Source of the DNA: JACZST01 sp964195155
GTDB lineage: Bacteria; Actinomycetota; Acidimicrobiia; Spongiisociales; UBA5794
Assembly: GCA_964195155.1 (NCBI GenBank)
Contig: CAXMOP010000045.1
Location: forward strand, 1 to 64,000
Length of the DNA stretch: 64,000 nucleotides
Direction of reading: 5' to 3'
Below, piece by piece: positions 8,057 through 16,447 of the stretch. Position 1 is the stretch's first letter; each line of letters begins with the position of its first letter. Both the position numbers and the translations under genes were made by a program. Under the pieces are notes generated by a model. The model made no database searches, had not been told where the DNA came from, and saw nothing but the letters and a program-made list of their open reading frames with translations.

Positions 8057-8890
8057 ATGGACTCATCTATCACCGTCGAGCGCCGTGACGACGTCGCCAT
8101 CGTTTGGATCGACCGCCCGAGGAAGCTCAACGCGCTCGCTCCGCCCTTCTGGCTCGAATTCCCGGAAGCGATCGAGGAGCTCGGCGCCGATCATCAGGTC
8201 CGGGCCATCGTCGTTGCTGGCAAGGGTCGAGCCTTTACGGTCGGTCTCGATCTGGAGGCCTTCGGCCCTGCGCTGGCGAGCGGATCGATGGATCCCGACG
8301 CCGATCCGCCGGGCTCGCCCGTGGCACAGCGCCTCGCCCTGCAGAACCTGATCAAGACCCTCCAGCACACGATCTCGTCCGTTGCCGAGTGCCCGAAGCC
8401 AGTCATCGCCGCCGTTCACGGCTACTGCATCGGCGCCGGCGTCGACCTGATCACGGCATGTGACATTCGCTACGCCGCCGCCAACTCGAAATTCTCGATC
8501 AAAGAGACCCGCCTCGCCATGGTCGCCGACGTCGGCACTCTGCAGCGCCTCCCGAGGATCATCGACCCCGGCAGCGTCGCCGAGCTCGCCTATACCGGGC
8601 GCGATTTCGACGTTGGGGAGGCGGCGTCGCTTGGGTTGGTCAGCAAGGTGCTCTCCGACGCCGACGCCACCCTCGAAGCGGCACTCGAGACGGCTGAGCT
8701 GATCGCGGCGAACTCCCCGCTCGCCGTGCAGGGCACCAAGGCGGTGCTGCGTGCCGGTGATGGCCGCACCGTCGATGAGGCCCTCGACTACGTCTCGCTG
8801 TGGAATGCCGCGTATCTGCAGTCGAACGACCTCGGTGAGGCGCTTGCCGCCTTCGTCGAGAAGCGTGATCCCAAGTTTGAGGGCAATTAG
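8057..8890 (+). CDS. Crotonase-fold protein, probable dienoyl-CoA isomerase
   Basis: 277 aa from ATG at 8057. It has the crotonase oxyanion-hole region (AGKGRAFTVGLDLEAF) and the CIGAGVDLITACDIRY block. The stretch SIKETRLAMVADVGTLQRLP closely matches delta3,5-delta2,4-dienoyl-CoA isomerase (ECH1), in which the acidic residues of GxDL, KE and ADVGTLQRLP form the active site; all three are present. It should act on unsaturated fatty acyl-CoA esters in beta-oxidation. A generic enoyl-CoA hydratase is the alternative. Confidence 0.85.
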   Translation: MDSSITVERRDDVAIVWIDRPRKLNALAPPFWLEFPEAIEELGADHQVRAIVVAGKGRAFTVGLDLEAFGPALASGSMDPDADPPGSPVAQRLALQNLIKTLQHTISSVAECPKPVIAAVHGYCIGAGVDLITACDIRYAAANSKFSIKETRLAMVADVGTLQRLPRIIDPGSVAELAYTGRDFDVGEAASLGLVSKVLSDADATLEAALETAELIAANSPLAVQGTKAVLRAGDGRTVDEALDYVSLWNAAYLQSNDLGEALAAFVEKRDPKFEGN

Positions 8891-9074
8891 GAAGCCCCCC
8901 CGGCTGCGCTGCCACTGGACTGCACCGGGTCTCGCCCGCTGCCGCCGGAAGACCATTACCACTACGATGGAGTCATGTTGAGCATCCCGCGAAACGTTCG
9001 CAGCAGCCTCTTCGCCGCTCCATAAGCGGCAACGTCGACGCCCGATTGCCGGCCCCCTACAGAAGAGGTTCACT

Positions 9075-10343
9075 GTGTCCGACGTTGCATCTCGCTTTCA
9101 CGACATTATTGCCCCGGTCATCACCTTCGACAACGAAATCGAGGTCGTCGAAGGTCAGGGATCCTGGGTCACCGACTCCGAAGGTAAGCGGTACCTCGAC
9201 TTTGGCTGCGGCATCGCCGTCACCAACCTGGGCCATCGCCCGCCGGGGGTCGAAGCCGCGGCCCGGGAGCAGCTCGGCAAGCTGTGGCATGCCGGTGGCG
9301 CCTTTCTATACGACTCGATCGTCACCGCGGCGGAGAAGATCGTCGAGGTGACCCCGGACGGCATCGATCAAGTGCTGTTCATGAACTCGGGCGCCGAATC
9401 GGTCGAGGCCGCGGTCAAGTTGGCCCGGAAAACCTCAGGCCGGCAAGGCATCATCGTGTTTCGCGGTGGATTCCATGGACGGACCATGGGATCGGTCAGC
9501 TACACGACGTCGAAGGCAAAGTACCGCGAGGGCTACCACCCGATGGTCCCTTCGGTGTTCGTCACCCCGTTTCCCCACCCGTATGGCTGGGGAATGTCAC
9601 AGGAGGAGGCCAACGCCTACGCGCTCAACGAGCTGCGCCTGACGCTCAAGCACGTGATCACGCCCGACGAGGTGGCAGCATTCCTCATCGAACCGCTCCA
9701 AGGGGAGGGCGGTTACTACCCGGCGAGCCGGGAGTTCCTGACCGCCATTCGCCAGCTTGCCGACGACCACGGGATCCTGCTGATCATGGACGAGGTGCAG
9801 ACGGGCTTCGGGCGCACTGGAGACTGGTTCACCAGCCAGGTCTATGACATCCGCCCGGACGTCCTCGTGATGGGGAAGGCGATCGCCAACGGGATGCCCC
9901 TGTCGTCGGTTGGTGCTTCCAAAGCGCTGTTCTCCGGGTGGGAGCCCGGCTCACACGGAACCACCTTCGGAGGCAACCCGATCGCGTGTGCGGCAGCGGC
10001 GGCGACCGTCGACGGCCTCAAGGACGCCATACCCGGCGTCGCCGAGCGGTCAGACCATGCGTTCACCAGGCTTGGCGACCTTCAGGAGCGCCATCGCACA
10101 GTGGGCGACGTCCGCGGCCTCGGCCTGATGATCGGCATCGAGCTGGTAACCGAGGATCGCGCTCCGGACCCGGCGGCTTTCGCCGCGGTCGCCGCCTACG
10201 CGATCGACAACGGCCTGGTGATCCTGGCCTGCGGCCCCGACGGCAACATCATCCGGTTCGTCCCGCCACTGAACGTGTCGATCGACGATCTGGATGCGGG
10301 GATCGACATCCTCGACGCCGCGTTGGTGGCGTACGAGAGTTAG
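9075..10343 (+). CDS. Class III aminotransferase (4-aminobutyrate aminotransferase-like)
   Basis: 422 aa from GTG at 9075, with AGAGG upstream. It is a PLP enzyme of the ornithine/GABA aminotransferase family: phosphate-binding NSGAESVEAAVKLARK, the LIEPLQGEGGYYP segment, PLP-ring Asp and Gln in IMDEVQTGFGRTG, and the Schiff-base lysine in VMGKAIANGMP. THGTTFGGNP-type phosphate binding is present as GSHGTTFGGNPIAC. Substrate (GABA, 5-aminovalerate or another omega-amine) cannot be fixed by sequence alone. Its 184-bp upstream gap has no clear promoter. A MITE-like repeat follows just after its stop. Confidence 0.9.
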   Translation: MSDVASRFHDIIAPVITFDNEIEVVEGQGSWVTDSEGKRYLDFGCGIAVTNLGHRPPGVEAAAREQLGKLWHAGGAFLYDSIVTAAEKIVEVTPDGIDQVLFMNSGAESVEAAVKLARKTSGRQGIIVFRGGFHGRTMGSVSYTTSKAKYREGYHPMVPSVFVTPFPHPYGWGMSQEEANAYALNELRLTLKHVITPDEVAAFLIEPLQGEGGYYPASREFLTAIRQLADDHGILLIMDEVQTGFGRTGDWFTSQVYDIRPDVLVMGKAIANGMPLSSVGASKALFSGWEPGSHGTTFGGNPIACAAAAATVDGLKDAIPGVAERSDHAFTRLGDLQERHRTVGDVRGLGLMIGIELVTEDRAPDPAAFAAVAAYAIDNGLVILACGPDGNIIRFVPPLNVSIDDLDAGIDILDAALVAYES

Positions 10344-10350
10344 GACCTCG

Positions 10351-10464
10351 GAGGGTGCTGTGCAATCCTCCAGCGGGCCGGCGCGATCGGAAGAAACCGA
10401 GTCACCGCAGCCCTCGCGCACGCGGCGGCCCATCGCACGCGTCATTGTTCAGCATCCACCTGAG
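10351..10464. repeat. MITE-like repeat, copy 2 (subfamily B)
   Basis: A ~114-bp copy with left arm GAGGGTGCTGTGCAAT and right arm ATTGTTCAGCATCCACCT. The interior shares ACCGAGTCACCGCAGCCCTC and GCGGCGGCCCATCG with the copy at 35712. It lies 8 bp after the aminotransferase stop. The following ~105 bp to 10570 hold nothing I recognise. Confidence 0.85.
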
Positions 10465-10570
10465 GGCGGTCGCCAACGACGATTGCTATGAGCCTTCGCC
10501 TGACCAGGCGATCATGCTTCTGGGCCTCTGGCGAGCGCACGGCTCGAGAGAGGATTACCGACCACCCGCT

Positions 10571-10759
10571 CTAGTTCTGCGTCAGGACGCCGCGCAGACG
10601 CGGGTATTTGACCGGCTTGTGCACGTGGCAGAACTCGGCCCGGTTGTACCGGGAGAGCAGCGTTTCGCACGCCTTGTCGGTGCAAACCCTGCCTTCGTCA
10701 TAGGTCTTAGGTCTGCGCGAGCGCCCCTGAGGGCGGCTGGCTTTCATGATGTCGGACAT
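10571..10759 (-). CDS. Small basic Cys/His protein, putative zinc-binding
   Basis: 62 aa; start ATG at 10757-10759 with GGAGG 6 nt upstream. The N-terminal third is basic (ASRPQGRSRRPK). The centre carries a compact Cys/His pattern VCTDKACETLLSRYNRAEFC followed by HVH, i.e. C-x4-C-x11-C-x2-H, which could bind one zinc ion. Size and charge suggest a nucleic-acid-associated protein, but no function is known to me. A long AT-richer leader with a candidate promoter precedes it. Confidence 0.7.
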   Translation of the reverse strand: MSDIMKASRPQGRSRRPKTYDEGRVCTDKACETLLSRYNRAEFCHVHKPVKYPRLRGVLTQN

Positions 10760-10842
10760 CGTGAACCTCCGGACGGTTTATTGAGAATTCCCGCTGCGCG
10801 TCGGCATATTCGCCGTGGCAGTACGGGCGTGAAGTCCTAACC

Positions 10843-10878
10843 ACGCCATATGGTATTTCCACTACACACGCATTGCAA
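10843..10878 (-). promoter_or_regulatory. Candidate promoter of the small Cys/His protein gene
   Basis: On the minus strand TTGCAA (10873-10878) and TACCAT (complement of 10850-10855) are separated by 17 nt, each matching 4 of 6 consensus bases. It lies in the most AT-rich stretch of the neighbourhood and leaves an ~85-nt leader. Confidence 0.35.
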
Positions 10879-10898
10879 ATTTTTCCTGCAAAGGCCCC

Positions 10899-10946
10899 TT
10901 CTTGCGTAGCCAGGAGCGGTATATGGCCGTCTGCTACGCAAGAACG
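10899..10946. terminator. Palindromic GTTCTTGCGTAGC-type repeat, copy 1; probable terminator after lnt
   Basis: Arms TTCTTGCGTAGC (10899-10910) and GCTACGCAAGAA (10933-10944) enclose a 22-nt centre and lie 4 bp after the Lnt stop codon. The whole element is the reverse complement of the copy at 44520-44571 with one mismatch across its core. There is no poly-U run, as is common for actinobacterial terminators. Confidence 0.75.
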
Positions 10947-10949
10947 GTC

Positions 10950-12440
10950 CTATTCCTCCCGGCGGCGGCCGACGAGGTCCTCGATTCCACCCTCACCCGG
11001 CCAGAACAAGGCAAAGAGCAGCGCGGCGACGCCGAGCAGTGTCGGCCAGTGCGGGAATCGGGTGAAGATCGTTGGGCCTGCGGATCGCATCGCCATGTTT
11101 CCGTAGATGACCGCTTCCTCGTAGAGCGCCGTCTTCTCACCCACCGATCCGTCGGCGGTCACGAAGGTCGAACGACCCGTGATCGCGGCATGGACCAGAT
11201 CCTGGCCGACGGCGGCGGCGTTTACCCGTGTCATGTCGATCAGTTGATCCGATGCCGCGGTCCGGCCAAAGGAGCTCTCGTTGGTGGACACGACCATGAG
11301 CTGACCGCCGTTGGCCGCCACCGACTGGATGCTTCGGGCAAATGCTCCCTCAAACGAGATCACCGAGCCGAGGAAGTCCTCCCCAATGGGAAACACGACC
11401 GCCTCGGTGCCGCTCACCATGTCGCGGGGCACCTGCTCGAGTTGTGGGATGAAACCGAGCAGCCCGCGCAGCGGCACGTACTCGCCAAACGGGACGGGAT
11501 GACGCTTCCGATACTCCCCGAGCCGGACCCCTTCCGGCGAGTAGAGCGCGTTCACATTGAGAAATGAGTCGGGATCGACGATTCGGGTACCCGACACGAG
11601 GAAGAAGGCGCCAATACGCGCCGCCTCGGAGATGATCGCCCCGCGAACCGCGTCGTTCGAGTCGGGTTCGAACGGGGTGCCGGTGGCATTCTCGGGCCAG
11701 ATCACGAGATCTGCGCCGTTGTCCGGAATGGTCTGAGTAAGGCGCAGATGCGACTCGTAGATCCTCAGGTTCTCGTTCTGGCAGTGCACCATCGGGCACG
11801 GGGAATTGCCCTGGACGATGGCGACCCGCATCGGCGTGCCGTCCGCGGTCGGGGCAAACAGGCTCCCCGCAATGGCAAACAGCAGGATCGCCACCGCAGG
11901 GTCGACGACGAACCGCCAGTTCAGCTCGCGGCTCTCGATCAGCAGGGCGACGCCCGCGGAGAAGGCGATGGCCAGGATGCTCCACCCGGCCGGACCGAGC
12001 CACTGGACGGTTCCCAGCAACGGCGGAAATCCGCCTGCGGCAAATCCGATATTCCCCCACGGGAACCCCCCGAACGGGAATCGTGCCCTGATGAACTCGA
12101 GCACGACCCACGCGCCGATCGCGATGAGCCACCATCGCCACGCCGGCCACAGGCGAAACGACCAGACGACAAAGGCATAGATCGCAAAAAAGGCACCGAG
12201 GGCGATCGTGAGCGGGAACCAGGCGACGAATCCGAGAACCGAGATCCAGTACAGCAGCACACCGAAGAACAGGCTTCCCCACAGGAACCCGAGGGTGACC
12301 GCCTCCGATCCCCGCTCAACCCTTCTGATCGCCCAAAAGAATGGAATCGGGGCGATGAAGGCCAACGGTCCAACGTCAAGGGGTGGAAATGCGGCCCACA
12401 ACAGCAGCGCGCTCAGAACGACTGCGACGTAGGGGACCAT
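10950..12440 (-). CDS. lnt: Apolipoprotein N-acyltransferase family protein
   Basis: 496 aa with about seven N-terminal hydrophobic helices, a nitrilase-like domain (~residues 205-460) and a final C-terminal helix, as in Lnt, which N-acylates lipoproteins at the outer face of the inner membrane. The catalytic Glu is in LVIWPENATGTPF and the Lys region in YRKRHPVPFGEYVPLRG. The position of the nucleophilic Cys reads VISFEGAFARS, i.e. Ser (codon TCG) in place of Cys. This is either a lineage-specific substitution or a sign of altered activity. Start ATG at 12438-12440, divergent from the inositol monophosphatase gene. Confidence 0.85.
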   Translation of the reverse strand: MVPYVAVVLSALLLWAAFPPLDVGPLAFIAPIPFFWAIRRVERGSEAVTLGFLWGSLFFGVLLYWISVLGFVAWFPLTIALGAFFAIYAFVVWSFRLWPAWRWWLIAIGAWVVLEFIRARFPFGGFPWGNIGFAAGGFPPLLGTVQWLGPAGWSILAIAFSAGVALLIESRELNWRFVVDPAVAILLFAIAGSLFAPTADGTPMRVAIVQGNSPCPMVHCQNENLRIYESHLRLTQTIPDNGADLVIWPENATGTPFEPDSNDAVRGAIISEAARIGAFFLVSGTRIVDPDSFLNVNALYSPEGVRLGEYRKRHPVPFGEYVPLRGLLGFIPQLEQVPRDMVSGTEAVVFPIGEDFLGSVISFEGAFARSIQSVAANGGQLMVVSTNESSFGRTAASDQLIDMTRVNAAAVGQDLVHAAITGRSTFVTADGSVGEKTALYEEAVIYGNMAMRSAGPTIFTRFPHWPTLLGVAALLFALFWPGEGGIEDLVGRRREE

Positions 12441-12573
12441 GGAGCGGGAGGCTAGTGATGGCGCCTGTTTGCCGTCGCTCCCCGCGCCGCATGGCCTGGC
12501 AACGGCTCAAGGCGTCTCGCAGAGCGCCCAGCGTGCAGTGATGGCCTGGGTTTGGAGCCTCTACCCTCGGATT

Positions 12574-13359
12574 GTGCACGATCTCGAAATTGCCGTCGAA
12601 GCCGCCCGCGCCGGAGGCGCCATCGTTGGTGACGCCTTCGGCCACGCCATCGACGCCGACTACAAGGGCCGGTTCGACCCGGTCACCAAGGTCGACCATG
12701 CCTCAGAGCAGGTCATCGTCTCGATCATCGGGAGGGCCCGCCCCGACGATGACATCGTCGCCGAAGAGGCAGGCGGCGTCGAGTCATCCGGCCGGCACTG
12801 GATCATCGATCCGCTCGACGGAACCGTGAACTTCATCCACGGGATCCCACAGATCGCGGTCAGCGTTGCGCTGTGGGAGGGTTTGGCCCCCGTGCTCGGC
12901 GTCGTCTATGACCCGCTGCGCGACGAGATGTTCACCGCAGCAACCGGTGCGGGCGCGCATCTCAACGGTGAGCAAATGCGTGTCTCCGACACGACCGAAT
13001 TGGAGCGCGCCGTCGTCGCCACCGGGTTTCCGTATGACCACGGGGACCACGCCGAGGAGTATGCAGCTGCGCTGGCGGCAGTGCTGGAGATCGTGAATGG
13101 AATCCGCCGGTTCGGAGCGGCCGCTCTGGATCTCGCCTGGGTAGCGGCCGGGCGCATCGACGCGTACTGGGAGATGGGAATCGCTCCTTGGGACCAGGCA
13201 GCCGGGATCATCGCTGTTCGCGAGGCAGGGGGTCGGGTCACCGATCCGTTCGGAAACGACTCGGTGCCATGGACCAAGCTGGTCCTTGCCTCGAATGGTG
13301 CGCTGCACGAGGCGCTGGCATCCACGGTCGGCCCGCTGGTCCCGGCCCACCGGCGTTGA
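12574..13359 (+). CDS. Inositol monophosphatase family phosphatase
   Basis: 261 aa from a GTG at 12574; in-frame ATGs upstream (12439, 12541) would add residues not typical of the family. All motifs of the Li-sensitive magnesium phosphatases are visible: DPVTKVDHASE, the metal-binding EEAGG, WIIDPLDGTVNFIHGIP, and the C-terminal WEMGIAPWDQAAGIIAVREAGG. It may hydrolyse myo-inositol phosphate, histidinol phosphate or another sugar phosphate. Its stop overlaps the TTG start of the amidohydrolase by 4 bp, which indicates coupling. Confidence 0.9.
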   Translation: MHDLEIAVEAARAGGAIVGDAFGHAIDADYKGRFDPVTKVDHASEQVIVSIIGRARPDDDIVAEEAGGVESSGRHWIIDPLDGTVNFIHGIPQIAVSVALWEGLAPVLGVVYDPLRDEMFTAATGAGAHLNGEQMRVSDTTELERAVVATGFPYDHGDHAEEYAAALAAVLEIVNGIRRFGAAALDLAWVAAGRIDAYWEMGIAPWDQAAGIIAVREAGGRVTDPFGNDSVPWTKLVLASNGALHEALASTVGPLVPAHRR

Positions 13360-14894
13360 GCACGCTATTCAGTACCGAGGGCCGCGCCGTGCTCGAGGCC
13401 GACGGGAAGGTCATCGCCGTCGGGCGACCGGAAGACCTCGAATCGCAAGGCGTCGGCAAGCGCAGATACGAGGGGTTCATCATCCCCGGACTACGCGACG
13501 CCCATATCCATCCGGTGGGCTACACCGCCGCCCTCAGCGGGATCACCCTGGGCCACGTCGAGGATCTCGCGGAGATGACCAGCGTGCTGCGAGCTGCGGC
13601 CGGGACGCTTCCCACCGGCACCGCGCTGATCGCGACCCGGTTTGACGACGGGGTGGTCGCCGAGCACCGGCTGCCAACCCGATCCGACCTCGACCACGCG
13701 ATTCCGGACCGGCCGATACTCATCCATCGCTACTGCGGGCACATCGCGATGGCCAACAGCACCGCGCTCGCAGCCGCTGGTGTCGATGCGTCGACTCCGG
13801 ACCCGGAGGGCGGGTCGCTCGACCGCGACGCCGACGGAACCCCCACCGGTGTTCTGCGCGAAACCGCCATCGGCCTGGTCTCTCCCCATCTCGACGCCCG
13901 GATCGAGCCACGTCCCCAACAGTTGATCGACGCGATGCACGGTCTGGCCGGGCTCGGGATCACCTCGATTGGAGGAATGCTCGGCCTGGGAGACGGCCCC
14001 TGGGCAAACCTCGGCGACGAGGTCGAGGCGATGGTGAAGATCAGCGAAGATCTCCCGATCAAGGTGCATGCCCTCGTGATCGCTCGTGACGAAGCGGCGC
14101 TTGCCGACGCGCGATCCAAGATCAACGCCGCAGGCGATCGGCTGCGATGGATCGGCCTGAAGCTGTTCGCCGACGGCAGCCTCGGCGGGCACACCGCCGC
14201 CATGCACGATCCCTTTGCCGACGCTCCTGATGAGATCGGCACGATGCGCCTGACCGACAATGACCTCGAGCTCGCCGATGCCGCCCTCGACCTCGGCGGC
14301 ATGGTGGCGATCCATGCCATCGGGGATCGAGCCAACACCGCGGTGCTCGACTATTTCGCGTCGCTCGTTGCCGGCGGTGTCGACCCCAAGCGGCTCCGGC
14401 TCGAGCACGCCTCGGTGCTCACCGCAGAGGACGTTGAACGCATCGGCCGGCTCAGAATCATCGCCTCCGTTCAACCGGCCTTCATTGGTTCCGAGACAAC
14501 ATGGCTCGCCGGACGCGTCGGTGATGGGCGGCTCGCGCTGACATACCCGTTCGCTTCGCTTCTGGCCGCCGGCGCCACCCTCGCAGGCGGCTCGGACAGC
14601 CCGGTCGAGTCGCCGGATCCCTTTGCCGGCATGGCGTTGGCGCGTGACCGAGCCGGGCTCGTCGTCGAAGAGTCGCTCGACGCGGCGGCAGCGATGCGCC
14701 TGTTTACCGACGGCGGGTGCGCGGCGCTCGCCGAGCCACCCCCGCTCGCGGTCGGGTCTGCCGCCGACTTCGTTGTGGTCGATCGCGACCCGCTCCAGGC
14801 GACCCCGGACGAGCTCCGCAAGACGGCAGTCGTGGCAACCATCGTCGACGGCGAAGAAGTACCGGTCGACCGGAGTCACCCGGTTTGGGTGTGA
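13356..14894 (+). CDS. Amidohydrolase family 3 (YtcJ-like) metal-dependent hydrolase
   Basis: 512 aa from TTG at 13356 (TTGA overlap with the preceding stop); this start gives the usual N-terminal beta-sandwich LFSTEGRAVLEADGKVIAVG. Metal ligands are seen in LRDAHIHPVG, in LKLFADGSLGGHT, in the HAIGDRANT block and in RLEHASVL, and the final Asp in AGGSDSPVESPDPF. The C-terminus ends with the sandwich strand SAADFVVVDRDPL. Substrates of this family are poorly defined (amides, imides, cyclic ureas). Coupling to an inositol monophosphatase gives no clear pathway. Confidence 0.88.
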   Translation: MSTLFSTEGRAVLEADGKVIAVGRPEDLESQGVGKRRYEGFIIPGLRDAHIHPVGYTAALSGITLGHVEDLAEMTSVLRAAAGTLPTGTALIATRFDDGVVAEHRLPTRSDLDHAIPDRPILIHRYCGHIAMANSTALAAAGVDASTPDPEGGSLDRDADGTPTGVLRETAIGLVSPHLDARIEPRPQQLIDAMHGLAGLGITSIGGMLGLGDGPWANLGDEVEAMVKISEDLPIKVHALVIARDEAALADARSKINAAGDRLRWIGLKLFADGSLGGHTAAMHDPFADAPDEIGTMRLTDNDLELADAALDLGGMVAIHAIGDRANTAVLDYFASLVAGGVDPKRLRLEHASVLTAEDVERIGRLRIIASVQPAFIGSETTWLAGRVGDGRLALTYPFASLLAAGATLAGGSDSPVESPDPFAGMALARDRAGLVVEESLDAAAAMRLFTDGGCAALAEPPPLAVGSAADFVVVDRDPLQATPDELRKTAVVATIVDGEEVPVDRSHPVWV

Positions 14895-14931
14895 AGCTCG
14901 ATATTCCCGGCGACGGCGGCTGGGACAGCGA

Positions 14932-15207
14932 TCAGCCCTTGTCGAGCAGATTCACCGTGGGTTGAGGGGTGCTGCTCACCAGGTCGCGGATCGGCTTGGC
15001 CACTTCCTCGTACTCGGCGTGGCGGCCCGTCTCGCGTTTGGAGTAGACCAGCGTGTCGCCGGCCATCACCTCATAGACGCCGCCCTTGGACGGGATGAGG
15101 GTCATCGTCCCAATGTCGAACTCGAACTCGTCGAGCAGTTTGTTCACCATGCTCACGGCACGGTCGGTATAGCCTCAAGTGGCGCAGTATTCGATACTTA
15201 GATCCAT
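14932..15207 (-). CDS. selW: SelW/Rdx-type selenoprotein with in-frame TGA (Sec) codon
   Basis: Start ATG at 15205-15207; the frame runs 91 codons to a stop at 14932 if the TGA at 15175-15177 is read as selenocysteine. The N-terminus is then MDLSIEYCATUGYTDRA, exactly the CxxU redox motif of SelW (beta-strand, C-x-x-U, helix). The remainder (LIPSKGGVYEVMAGDTLVYS, RHAEYEEV) is a normal Rdx/SelW thioredoxin-like fold. Conventional calling would start at an internal ATG (15156) and lose the active site. A hairpin suited to a bacterial SECIS follows the TGA. Probable role is thiol redox control. No selABCD genes are in the window. Confidence 0.8.
15147..15165 (-). promoter_or_regulatory. Predicted bacterial SECIS hairpin in selW
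   Basis: Ten nt after the TGA, arms ACCGTGC and GCATGGT pair as a 7-bp stem (one G-U pair) closed by a CGTGA loop. The loop begins 17 nt after the TGA and has G at its second position. Both features fit the known spacing (about 16-37 nt) and loop rule for bacterial SECIS elements. Binding by SelB is inference. Confidence 0.6.
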
Positions 15208-15261
15208 GGGGCCAAACCTACCATCCCTAACGGCCTTTTCTCCCTAGCATCCCTTACCGAC

Positions 15262-16320
15262 ATGGCTTCGGCAACAGACACTTTTCCTGCCATCCCACAG
15301 ACCCCCCCTCCGCCGCCGCAGCAAGAGCCGCCACGGCGCCGAGGTGGATTCCTCAAGAAGGCCTCGCTCGTCGTCCTCGTCCTCGCCGTCATCTCGGTGT
15401 TCGGGGCAATCGCCTACGTCGACAGCACGGAAGGACGGATCACCCGGATCGCCTCCGAAGACCTGGTCAGCCTGGCCACCGTCGCTCCCGCCGCCCCGGG
15501 AGCCGCGCCGGGGCCGGTCAACTTCCTGGTGATCGCCACCGACGATCGCTCCAGCCTGCCCGCAGACTGGGACGACGGCTGGTTTGGCGACTTCGCCGGC
15601 CGCCGCACCGACGTGATCATGCTGGCGCACATGGTTCCCGGTGAGCGCATCCAGCTGCTCAGTCTCCCCAGGGATCTGATGGTGGACATCAGCGGCAACG
15701 GGATCAACCGCCTCAACGCGACCTTCGTCATCGGTGGCCCCGATCTGCTGATCAAGACCGTCCAGGAAGAGACCGGGATTCCGGTCCACCACTACGTCGA
15801 AATCGACTTCGGTGGTTTCGGGCGCATCGTCGACTCACTCGGGGGCGTCACCATCGCCTTCCCACATGCCGCTCGCGATGACAAATCCGGGCTGAGCGTC
15901 GACGCCGGAACCCAGAAGCTGGACGGGGAGATGGCGGTCGCCTATGCCCGGTCACGGCACACCCAAATCTTCAAGGACGGCACCTGGCAGTCGGCGAGCG
16001 GTGGCGACATCGCCCGAACCCAGCGCCAGCAAGAAATCATGGTGCAGCTCTTCAGCCAAGTCACCTCACCGTCGAGTGCGTTCAACCTGCCTGCATTCCT
16101 ACCGACCCTCGCCGACAACATCACCGCCGATGAGTCGCTCGGCCTTGGCTTGATCGCCGAACTCGGCCGGGCCGCGCTCGGCCTGCGCTCGGGGGACATC
16201 GAACGTGCCACCCTGCCCGTCAAGAACCACAATGGCAGCGACGGGCGCTCCTATGTGATCCCGACCTCGGACGCCCCGGCCGTCATCGAGGCCTTCCTCC
16301 ACGGAGACCCCTACCCGTAA
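15262..16320 (+). CDS. LytR-CpsA-Psr (LCP) family cell-wall glycopolymer ligase
   Basis: 352 aa. Pro-rich cytoplasmic tail (residues ~10-27), one transmembrane helix (~33-52), then an LCP domain. Supporting motifs are LVIATDDR, the arginine-rich RRTDVIMLAHMVP, LLSLPRDLMVDI and GINRLNATF, and later IDFGGFGRIVDSLGGV and AYARSRHTQ. These arginine and aspartate residues bind the polyprenyl pyrophosphate head group. LCP enzymes transfer lipid-linked polymers to peptidoglycan outside the membrane. It is divergent from selW and is followed directly by an inverted repeat. Confidence 0.9.
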   Translation: MASATDTFPAIPQTPPPPPQQEPPRRRGGFLKKASLVVLVLAVISVFGAIAYVDSTEGRITRIASEDLVSLATVAPAAPGAAPGPVNFLVIATDDRSSLPADWDDGWFGDFAGRRTDVIMLAHMVPGERIQLLSLPRDLMVDISGNGINRLNATFVIGGPDLLIKTVQEETGIPVHHYVEIDFGGFGRIVDSLGGVTIAFPHAARDDKSGLSVDAGTQKLDGEMAVAYARSRHTQIFKDGTWQSASGGDIARTQRQQEIMVQLFSQVTSPSSAFNLPAFLPTLADNITADESLGLGLIAELGRAALGLRSGDIERATLPVKNHNGSDGRSYVIPTSDAPAVIEAFLHGDPYP

Positions 16321-16434
16321 CGAGGGTGGTCGGTGATTCATCCGCGGTCAAAGTCCGCAACATACGTCATTGGCGACCACCCTCGTTCGAGGGAAACCCG
16401 CAACATACGTCATTGGCGACCACCCTCGTTCGAG
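16319..16434. repeat. Inverted repeat with duplicated 37-bp right half
   Basis: Arms AACGAGGGTGGTCG (16319-16332) and CGACCACCCTCGTT (16374-16387) flank the end of the LCP gene and could form a terminator hairpin. The segment at 16355-16391, containing GCAACATACGTCATTGG, is repeated without change at 16398-16434 (43-bp period), giving a second copy of the right arm 14 bp before the transporter start. Confidence 0.85.
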
Positions 16435-16447
16435 TACCGTACGGAGT

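Noticed and set aside
8972..9022. 16-codon open frame (MLSIPRNVRSSLFAAP) before the aminotransferase, possible leader peptide
   Set aside because: No run of regulatory codons, no clear ribosome-binding site and no terminator/antiterminator pair; probably chance.
14932..15156. 74-aa protein starting at the internal ATG 15156
   Set aside because: It would lack the first beta-strand and redox motif of the Rdx fold; the extended reading through TGA is a far better match to SelW.
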